From NCBI RefSeq assembly GCF_002078875.1, contig NC_034421.1:6691935-6755934 (forward strand): a stretch of DNA of 64,000 bases, written 5' to 3'. A program made the translations under genes and the position numbers. The notes under the pieces are model-generated. The model was not told the DNA's origin and did no database searches. It saw only the letters and a program-made list of their open reading frames with translations. Numbering within the stretch: position 1 is the first letter of the stretch; the number at the start of each line of letters is the position of its first letter. This stretch comes from Numida meleagris. Its lineage: Eukaryota > Chordata > Aves > Galliformes > Numididae. Below are positions 56,118 to 64,000 of the stretch, piece by piece.

Positions 56118-56200
56118 TGCACGGGGGGAGGAAGAGGAGGAGGAGGAGGAGAAGGAGGAGGGGGAGAAGGAGGAGGAGGAGAGGGAAGAGGAAGGCGCGG
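56118..56200. repeat. (GGA)n purine tract
   Basis: A run of GGA/GAA units of about 80 bp, interrupted by GGGG. On the minus strand it is a (TCC)n pyrimidine tract in the probable CASKIN1 leader or promoter. Mirror-symmetric purine tracts can form triplex DNA. Confidence 0.85.
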
Positions 56201-56450
56201 GGGGGCCACCCTGGTGCCTGCGGGCGGGGCGCGGGGATCCCCTCCCAGGAGCGGGGGAAGGTGCTGAGTCCGGGGGAGGTGGCAGCAATCAGTGCCCCCG
56301 GAGCGGCGGCGGCGGCATAGTGCGGCCAGAGCGAATCCACGGCTCTGTCCGGCAGCAGCCCCCCCGCTCGGGCCCGTCCCGGCTCTGCCCGACCTCTGCA
56401 GTCACCGCCGCCGGCCTCGGGTGGCTGATAGCGGAACCGGGCTGAGCAGC

Positions 56451-58400
56451 TTTCCCGTTTCGTTAAATAAAGCCCTGATTTCTGCCTAATTTTCCACTGC
56501 CTTGGACACAGTGGCTGGTAACATTCGTCCCCACGCATTTTTTTGTGGCCTAAAAGGCCGGGGCATGGGAAGTGACGGGCAATGCCTGGTAATGTGAGGA
56601 TGCTGCTCTTATACGAGGAGGCTCGGAAATGGGGTGATGATGGACTGCCCCGTCAATGTGCCAGTGGTGCCCGCCCAGAGCTGAACATGGCTCCACCAGC
56701 ACAAAATCACACGAAAATTTCTGCTCTCCTGGGTGAGTTATGGCCTAAAAGTCTTGCTAAGGGCCCAGCTCCAGCAAAATAACCTAAATACAATCTTATT
56801 TATACATTTATAAATATTTATGTTTATATATATAAAGCGTCTATCACCTTTTTTATAAACATTCTTTGGAAGCACTCTGATGGAAGAGGTAACCAATCTG
56901 TAGACCCCAAAAGGCTGGCACCCTGCTGACATGCACAGGTCACAGCAGGACAGCAGGCGGCTGCATGGGGCGAGCAGTTGTAGGGCATCTCAGAGAGCAG
57001 TGCATGGGGACAGGCAGCTGCAGGACATGGAGGGGTGCATGGAGCAGAAGGAAGGACAGGGAGAGCAAAGCAACACACAAATATAAACACCTCTCCCCTG
57101 CCTCTGCCATACCCCTGCCCACCCACGTTCCCCAGGCTGCAGCCTAAGAACAGCATCCGCAGCCCCCAGCTCTCCCTGCAGCCCCCCAGCTCTGGGTGAC
57201 CCCCTACAAGGGTGCTTTTCCTCTCCCCACCCTCCACTTTCAAATCCAGGACATTTGGGTTTCCAGCACAAAACACCACCTAATCTGCCCTCTAATCCCA
57301 CAGGCTGGCACTGCACGGCTGTGTGGGGACATGAGCTGCTGTGGGGCTCCTGGGCTGGGGGCTGCCACCATGCGAGGACATAACTGTGGCTTCTCCATGA
57401 AGGCCTCTTTGTACCCACAGACCTCTGCAGTGAAGCTCTCCTATCCACAGCCCCTGGGACGCCAGGATCCCTGCAGCTGTGCCAGGATCCAGGCACCAGA
57501 GCTGTGCACACCTCCTGCCCCTCTGAGCCACACTGCAGCAGCAGCAGCCTCAGACAACTTCGTATCCCTGCAGCTCCCTCCAGGCTCTTGCCAAGCCTAC
57601 TTGGTCCTTGCAGAACAGAAATCCGTGCAGTGAACCATCTGCATCCCTGCCCTATGCACGCAGGGCTGCAATCAGCACCCTGCACTCAGGGAGCTGTGGG
57701 TATGGGGGTACACGGGACCCCCCACACACAGCCCTTGGATGCAGCAGTGCTGCAGGAGGGTGGCACATTGCAGCGAGAACTGGCAGCATGGGAGGCTCCA
57801 GGCACTGGATGAGAGGGAGGAAGGGAGAGATGAAAGGCTTTGGGAAGAGCTCGGCACAGGAAGCGAGCGCTGCTCTCTTCCCTCCCAGCCATCAGGGAGT
57901 CAGTGGCAGCTGCTGCTGCTGAAAGCAGCCACGGAGATGGGGAGCAGGCACTGGGGGATGCTGACAGGCCACCTCTGTACTGAGGCACACTGAGGCATGG
58001 AAATCCCAGAGCAGTCCTCACCCTGCTGCCTCTGCCCCCAGCATCACTCACACTGTGCTGGGTGATGTACTGTAGGGAACGGACGGCCACCCTTAGAGCC
58101 TGCACGAAGGACATTGGTGTCTCCAGGAGCCCAGCGGCACTGTGGAGTAGCAGCTGCCCCCACCCTGCCCTCTGCACCCTCCCTACCTGCAGTAGGAGAT
58201 GCTGCAGCCAAACTCACAAGCACCAGCTCCAGCTCCAGCTCCAGCCCCAGCCCCAGCCCCCAAGCAGCTGAGACCTCCCCAGGAGTAGGGTCCACCCCAA
58301 GCTGGGCAGGGCTGATCCATGCCACCTTCTCAGTCCCATTTCCTCTACACCTGCAGGGAGGGGGCACAGTTGCAGCCCCTCCATCACTCAGCAACATCTA
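56451..58400. other. Intergenic DNA between CASKIN1 and the hexosaminidase gene
   Basis: No supported exon on either strand. AATAAA occurs at about 56465, but no gene upstream of it needs that signal. An AT-rich patch (56770-56850) contains TATATATAAA. A short inverted repeat GGCC-TAAAA-GGCC is at 56548-56560. A CCAGCT/CCAGCC hexamer repeat lies at 58223-58258. Confidence 0.6.
58223..58258. repeat. CCAGCT/CCAGCC hexanucleotide repeat
   Basis: About six hexamer units, CCAGCT changing to CCAGCC, just beyond the 3' end of the hexosaminidase gene. It should be length-variable. Confidence 0.85.
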
Positions 58401-58409
58401 CGAAAATAC

Positions 58410-58415
58410 TTTATT
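58410..58415 (-). terminator. Hexosaminidase-like gene poly(A) signal
   Basis: TTTATT on the plus strand is AATAAA on the minus strand, about 140 nt past the stop codon at 58553-58555. The resulting 3' UTR is short. Confidence 0.8.
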
Positions 58416-58552
58416 GGGAAGTTGGGCACACTGGGGCTCTTTGTGCAGTACAAAACAAACCACAACCATGCCTTGAACAGAAGAGTGCTGCAGACCAGCA
58501 AATAGACCATACCCATGGCCCCCACTGCCCAGCCCTGGGGGAGACACAGCCC

Positions 58553-61500
58553 CTAGGGTGCTTTGGGCTGGGCGTTGAGGCGGATGATGGCACGGTAGTC
58601 CCGGACCAGGTCCCGCAGAGGGTCCAGGTAGGGGTTGACATTCTCCTCCATCCACTCCTCCACCGTGTCAGGGAAGTAGATGCTCTCCAGGCGGGCACGC
58701 AGGTCCCGGACAAAGCTCTCCCAGTCCTCATGGAGCCTGGAGGTGGGGAGAGCAGAGTGAGAACAAGCCCTACAGACAAACTGGGACCCTCTCCCAGCCC
58801 CATGTAGGGTGGTTGGAGGTGCTCCCAGCCCCCCCCACATACTTGAGCACCTTGCTGCCAAAGCTCTCCATGTTGCGAGGGTTGCCAAACTGGTGTTTGC
58901 GGTGGTAGGGGCTGAACCAGCCCTTGATGGCACTGGGAAGGCACAAGGGGACAGGAATGCAAGGGGCATGGGGCCACCCCAGACCCCGTGGGCTCCCTCT
59001 GCTGCAGGGACGCTCACAGCCAGAGTCTTCCCCTGCATTACCTCTCCTCCTCCAACATTTTGGTGATGCTCTCCTTCAGGTGTCTGTTCACCTGCTCTAC
59101 CATGTGATAGATTTCTGCCCCGGGGAACACTCCCCTTCCCTCACTGCAGGGAAAGCAGGGAAGAGAAGGGAGAGCCCAGGCTGGGTGGTGAACCCAGCAC
59201 CCGATCCCTCCATGCACCCCTCCTGCCTGGCCACGCACCACATGCTCTGCTCCAGCTGCATGCTCTGGAAGCCCAGCACCTCCAGCACCTTCCTCCGTGT
59301 CTCTTCCGTGAATCCCCCTGGGGAGGGCCATGCCAAAACAGAGGGGTGAAGCCCCCAAGGATGCTGCAGTGCGGGAAGAGGGGGAAGAGGGAGCTCACCG
59401 TTCACCAGGGTCTGGAGGCATATGGCCAGGGAGGGGATGCTGACAGGAAGCAGCTCGCATAGCACTGAGTAGTGGTCATACCTGTGGGATGGGGATGCAG
59501 TGCCAGGGCCTTGCATGGGGTCACAGTAGGGGATGGCATGCACGTACCACAGCCCTCACCTCTGCCATCCGGTGAGGACAATGCCCTGGAAGCGCAGCGG
59601 GGCGAAGCGCGGCATGGCTTCACGCATCCGCAGCCAGCTGAGCTGGTTCTTCAGGTGGGAGCTGAGGGGTGGCCAGTTCTGCGTCGGGCCCGTGGTGCCC
59701 TTGAAGGCGCTGGCAAACCACACAGCCTCGAAGCCGCTCTCCACGTACTTGGCAATGAACTGACCTGCAGCAGCGGGGAGCAGGGCGGTGGGCGCAGCTC
59801 GGACAAGGACAGGCCACGGCGGCAGTGCCACCAGCCCCAGGACTGTCCCCTCGTGGTGAGCAGCGCTGGGGTCCTGGCATGGCACCTTACCAATCTGCTC
59901 GGTGTCAAAGTCAGGTGCGTAGAACCACACCACGGGTGAGACATGTTTTGCTATCCCGGACTCTGTAGGGCAGGAATGGGAACGTGAACACTGAGCACCT
60001 GGAGCTTCTCGTGCCCCCACCACGATGCCCAGACAGTGCCAAGTCCCCATCCCCATCCCCTCACCCTGCAGGGCTCCCACGCTGATCTTCCTCAGCATGT
60101 CGTCCCACATGAGCACCCGCAGTCCCCGGTACTGCGTGGAGATGAAGTCCAGGACCTCCTTGATGTGGTTCAGGTACATGGTCCCCGTGTCGCCCTTGTT
60201 GCGGCTCATCCAGTTCCTGGAGTCCTTGCCCTCCCCGAGGTGGAAGACCTGCATTTGGGGCTGGGGATGCTCAGCACGCCTGCCACCAGGCGATGGCCGG
60301 GTCCCACAGAACCCCCTGCCCACCTCATCTGCACCAATGTGGATCCAGGAGGAGCGCCTGTGCTTCTCCATCACCTGTGATAGGATGACCTTGAGCAACG
60401 CCAGGGTGTCCGGGACATGAGGGTTGAAGCTGTTGGGGAAGCGCTCCACCTCCCGCAGGTGCTGGTACTTGGCATGTTTGAGGATGAACTGCATGAGGAG
60501 GAAAACCACCATGGGGGGGAGGAGGGACCAGGACCGGGGCTCCACTCCCAAGACAGGCACTGGGGACTCAGGAGATGGCCCCATTCCACTTTGTGCAGTG
60601 GCTGCCCCAATCCTGGAGGTTTCTCCACCACTCAGGGTTCCCATCCCACCCCTCAGCACCCCCCTCCCCCCCACCACAAGCACTCCTGGCCCCTACCTCC
60701 ACATGCCCGAAGGTCTGCACCAGGGGAACCACCTCCAGCTTGTGGAGCTCCGCCAGCTGCTGGATCCACTCAATGTCCTCCTCACTGGGGAGGGCAGGGA
60801 CAGCCTCAGTGGGGGCAAGAGTGTATGGGGACATTCCCTCCTCCTCCTGCAGCACACTGCCCTGCCCCAGCTGCCCTGCTCCACCCCTCACCTCCTGGCC
60901 ATCCCACACCTGAACTAAAGACCCAAATATTGACACTGTGCAGCAGGAAATTGGCCTGAATGCAGCTCCGGCACGGTTATCTTGGGCACAGCCCAGGCAA
61001 ATCACACCCAGTGCTGGCACCAGAGGTGCTGCCATCCCTCAGCCAGTAAAGCACCAGGCCCACTCACCTGTAAGCGTAGGGGGACTTGAGGACCTCCAGC
61101 TCCCCCTTGAAGGGGAACATATCCTCGTACTCGATCAGGATCCCATTGGCTCCCAGCCGGGACAGGAGTGGGAACAGCTGTGGGACAGCTGGGTGAGCTC
61201 AGCCAGTGGGCACAGCCTGCTTTGTCTGTCCCCAGGGCTGCCCAGTCTCCAGACACCCTCACCTGCTCCAGGTAGGAGACCCTGGGAGCAGCTCCCTTCA
61301 GGTCCAGGTGAATGAGCCTCATCTCGGTGGCACTGAGGTCCTTGGGGAACTGCTGCTTAGGTCCCTGCCTTGGGGCCGTGATCTTTGCGGGGTGGACTTC
61401 CACAGCCTGGCTTTGGGGGCCGGAGTCCCCCACATCCCCCCAGAACACACTGTCCTTGCTGATGTGCTTGTGCAGCTGCAGGGTTAAGCTGCGTGGGGCA

Positions 61501-61691
61501 GAGTGGAGCTGGGGGGGGCACAGAGGCATACCCCCAGCACCAAGCCCCCACAGGACCCTGACACCCCTTTGTGTCCCACTCCTGCTCGCACCTCACCTGT
61601 CACGGAAGAGGAACTTGATGCCGGCCAAGGCCACGAGGAGCAGCACGGCAATGCGCAGCAGGTTCAGCTTGTGGCTCCTCTGGAAGGCCAT
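58553..61691 (-). CDS. Hexosaminidase D-like GH20 enzyme with N-terminal membrane anchor
   Basis: Exons in transcript order: 61597-61691, 61263-61488, 61068-61177, 60697-60784, 60324-60488, 60065-60248, 59891-59962, 59560-59764, 59399-59481, 59239-59317, 59042-59143, 58843-58932, 58553-58736. All junctions are GT-AG with matching phases; total 1683 nt, 560 residues plus stop. Residues 9-29 form one hydrophobic segment after a short basic N-terminus, suggesting a type II membrane protein. A poorly conserved stem follows, then a GH20 barrel: LLSRLGANGILIEYEDMFP, VPLVQTFGHVE, the catalytic HIGADE (D227-E228), WDDML, FKGTTGP and LTGWQRYDHYSVLCELLP. These match human HEXD motifs as I recall them, but HEXD is about 490 residues and lacks a membrane anchor. 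Expected activity is removal of beta-GalNAc or GlcNAc. The start codon chosen lies just inside its exon and gives the anchor. It is probably a HEXD paralogue; I give no symbol. Confidence 0.9.
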
Positions 61692-61859
61692 CGCTGTGGG
61701 CACACACGAGTGGTCTGCCCATGCCACAGCACCCAGGCTGGGCAGCCACAGAGAGAACCTAAGCACAGGGCACGTAGAGAAAAGGGACACAGGGACACCC
61801 CTCCCGCCACCCTGGTCCCCATCAGGGCCACGTTCAGGGCCATTCCGTGTCCCTCCTAC

Positions 61860-61887
61860 CTTGTATGTCCCAGCGCCTTTGTACTGC
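61860..61887 (-). other. Possible 28-nt 5' UTR microexon of the hexosaminidase-like gene
   Basis: On the minus strand a 28-nt segment is bounded by a TGTGCTCACAG acceptor and a GTAGGAG donor, directly upstream of the start-codon exon (which has its own acceptor CCCACAG at 61694). Spliced upstream of the start codon, it would be untranslated. It is predicted only from the splice signals. Confidence 0.4.
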
Positions 61888-61891
61888 CTGT

Positions 61892-63540
61892 GAGCACAGC
61901 CTCCTCACACTCCGCCAATGCAAACAAGGCGGCAGCTGTGAGGCAGGTTCTGTTACCACGTGCTCCTGTGTTACCTCTGAGGGTGGTGGGATCAGGGCTG
62001 CATCACGGGGCAGCTGTGCCAGGTGGCATCACGGGGCGGGCATGGCACCTCCAGGACCTGTGCTCAGCCTCTGTGAGAGGCAGAAGCACAATACCCTCAG
62101 GTCCGAGCCCAGAAGGAGGAGCGGTGCTTTCCCCAGGGAAGGCAGAGGGCTGACAGTGAGACTGGCCTGTGCTGTCCTGGGTCTGCAGGATGCACTGTGG
62201 AGTGGGAGAGATACATTGGATTAAACCAATGTTTGATACCTCGTGGGACACGTAGGACATGCAAGGTACAGGGAAGAGCTCCTTCCAATGAGCTGCCACC
62301 ATTAAGATTCATAGAAATGCATCTGGTGTCTTTCTGCCCCCTATCCCCAGACCACCTGGAAGAACTCCTGAGATGGTGATCCACCAAACCCCACAAAAAT
62401 GAGCCCAAACCAAAGATAGCCTTTGCAGTGCAGGAAATTTCCGGTTCCCCTTCCCCAGTCCCCCTCTGTGTTCACAGCAAGGGACGGTGCAGTGCTTGGA
62501 CCCCCTGCACAGTGCTTGGACCCCATGGTGCTACATCCTCACTCCAGAGGATGCTGCCAGCTCTGACACAGATCCGCAGCAGTTCCCATACAGCTGGCAC
62601 TGCAGGAACCGCACTGGGACCTACATACACCTGCAGATCCAATGCACTTCCTTGGGGAAGCACTGCAGGGGAAGCAGAGCACACCCTGCGCTCCTGTTCC
62701 TACAGTGTGGGTGCATAACCACCAGAGCCCCCAGCAGCGGGGCAGCTGTGAGCTGCTCTTTCTAGGGTTAAATTCAGCACTGTCTGGATTTGGAAACTGA
62801 AAAAAAAAAAAAAAAAATTTTTTTTTGGTCGCTGCTGGTGCAGAGCTGCTCAGCTGACTGCAAGGGTTTTGTTTGTGTTGCCAGAGCAGTGGCACCAGGG
62901 GAGAGCTGCTGCAAGCCGCCCAGTGCCGCGGGCTCTGAATTAGCCCTTTTCTAGATGCAACCCTAATCCCTGCCGACACCTCCTGCACAGCACAGCACAG
63001 CGCAGGGCAGCGCTGCACCCGGACTCAGCGCGTCGTCCCGCAGGGCAGCACGGGGCGCGCTGTGCCCAGAGCACGAGGCCCCGGCGCGGGGCAGGGCAGG
63101 GCAGCAACGTGCGGGTGTGCGCTGAGCATCCGTGCCCATCGCCGCAGGTTGCGCCCTACTCTCGTGTGACGAGGCGTGCGTGCCGTGGATGCGCTTTGTG
63201 CCGCTCCTTGCGTGCTGCGGGGGACATCGGCGGCACTCGCTCCGTGCCATCCCATCCCTGCATCATTTCCATCCCGCCTGGCTACGGATGCTCCCGGAGC
63301 GATGTGTCAGCCCTCATGGGGGGAGCAGGGCGGGTGCGGGAGGGCACGGGGCTCCGCGACCCCCGGGTATGGGGAGCTCAGCATCCCCTGGCCGCAGGAA
63401 GGCCGTTAATAGACTAAAGCGCTAATTGCACTGCCACGGCAACACAGCGCCTGATCAGAGCGGGGATAAATATTTGGACAGACGCTGTCAGCTCGCCAAG
63501 ACTGGGCGTTTTTAATACACGTTATCTAACTTGAATAGAG
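61892..63540. other. 5' intron/intergenic DNA of the hexosaminidase-like gene
   Basis: No credible frame. It contains an A18-T9 block (62800-62826) and otherwise mixed GC-rich sequence. If the 5' exon is in the CpG island at the right end, this is its first intron. Confidence 0.5.
62800..62826. repeat. A18-T9 homopolymer junction
   Basis: Eighteen A's are followed directly by nine T's, a perfect self-complementary AT block. It could be a hairpin/cruciform seed or two opposed retro-element tails; no element body is visible on either side. Confidence 0.9.
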
Positions 63541-64000
63541 CGCAGGTTGCCCGGATCAGACCCTGCTGGTGCCGGGCTGCAGCACCGATGGCAGCCGCGG
63601 CTCCCGCCCATGGCTGCGGGCACCTCGGGGCCGTGTGCCGGCTGCCGCGTCCCGCTCACCCGCAGCGCCCGGCCCCGCTCCCCGCTTACCTCCCGGAGCC
63701 GCGCAGCGCCGTGCCCGGCCGTCCCGCCGCCGTTGCCATGCGGAGCCCACGCTGCCGCAGCGCGGCGGTGCGTGCGGGGGCGGCCGCGCCGTGCCCAGCC
63801 CACACCCCCGCTCCCGGAGCATCCCCGCGCCTCAGCCCCGGTACCGCCGCGCCCGGCCTCGCTCCCCCCGAATCCCGCGGCGCCGGGACAGGGCTGCAAC
63901 CCCGGCCCGGGGAACGGCTGCACCTCCCGGTACGGTACCCACGTGACATCCTCGGTACCCACCGGGCAGCCTTAGCCCCCGGAGCCCGCCCCTTACCGGT
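63540..64000. promoter_or_regulatory. CpG island, probable promoter at the window end
   Basis: The last 460 bases are CpG-dense and GC-rich, with GC-box-like elements. On the minus strand two good donors appear: GGGAG|GTAAGC with the exon edge at 63690, and ACCG|GTAAGG with the edge at 63997. Either may close the noncoding first exon of the hexosaminidase-like gene. A divergent plus-strand gene (MLST8 is the next neighbour in human) could start here or just beyond, but nothing in the window proves it. Confidence 0.5.

Larger units (their letters stand above)
55300..56450 (-). promoter_or_regulatory. CpG-rich probable CASKIN1 promoter
   Basis: Both gap flanks are very rich in C, G and CpG (for example 56015-56130 and 56280-56440). 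It is the first such island upstream of the second CASKIN1 exon and lies before the next gene. No TATA box is evident on the minus strand. This fits a CpG-island promoter of a neuronal gene. Transcription start evidence is lacking. Confidence 0.5.

Noticed and set aside
54523..56538. Very long open frames on both strands across 54.5-56.5 kb
   Set aside because: They run through 561 N's translated as X and through CA/CG low-complexity DNA, with no family similarity or splice logic.
56590..56700. Possible mariner-type transposon end (TATACGAGGAGGCTCGGAAA)
   Set aside because: The resemblance is short, no matching inverted terminal repeat or transposase frame was found nearby, and I cannot search a repeat library.
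63732..63745. RFX half-site GTTGCCATG in the right-end CpG island
   Set aside because: Only one half of the X-box is present, unlike the full palindrome at 53690-53703.

Overview
The window looks like vertebrate nuclear DNA from a bird, probably a galliform microchromosome. It carries three spliced genes with mostly short introns, GT-AG splice sites, AATAAA signals, CA repeats and GC-rich assembly gaps. The species is inferred from the style of the sequence and the neighbours; I could not run a search. TRAF7 and CASKIN1 are also neighbours in human 16p13.3 (known synteny). No bacterial, viral or CRISPR material was seen.

Layout. 1-6326 is 5' intron or upstream DNA of TRAF7 and includes a diverged 140-bp direct duplication. 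6327 to about 26025, plus strand: TRAF7, complete coding sequence in 20 coding exons. All phases join to give 670 codons, the human length. About 26301-42566, minus strand: CASKIN1, tail-to-tail with TRAF7 with about 290 bp between poly(A) signals. Its 19 constitutive exons carry everything but the N-terminus, and there is an additional in-frame 72-codon exon that I interpret as a regulated cassette. 42567-55453 reads as the large CASKIN1 intron 1, with AT-rich islands, an RFX X-box and an array of seven CAGCTG E-boxes. Exon 1 and the promoter probably lie in or beside the 561-base gap at 55454-56014. 58410-61691 (5' exons possibly to about 63.7 kb), minus strand: a complete GH20 hexosaminidase D-like gene of 560 codons with an N-terminal membrane anchor. 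63540-64000 is a CpG-rich promoter-like end.

Function. TRAF7 is a RING/WD40 ubiquitin ligase of MAP kinase signalling. CASKIN1 is a neuronal ankyrin/SH3/SAM scaffold that binds CASK. The third gene encodes a glycosidase. They do not form one pathway; the arrangement is syntenic rather than operonic. The most interesting items are the CASKIN1 cassette exon flanked by pyrimidine tracts, two GC-AG introns in CASKIN1, a TRAF7 uORF whose stop overlaps the main start codon, seven TRAF7 WD blades cut by introns at the same position, and the membrane-anchored HEXD paralogue.
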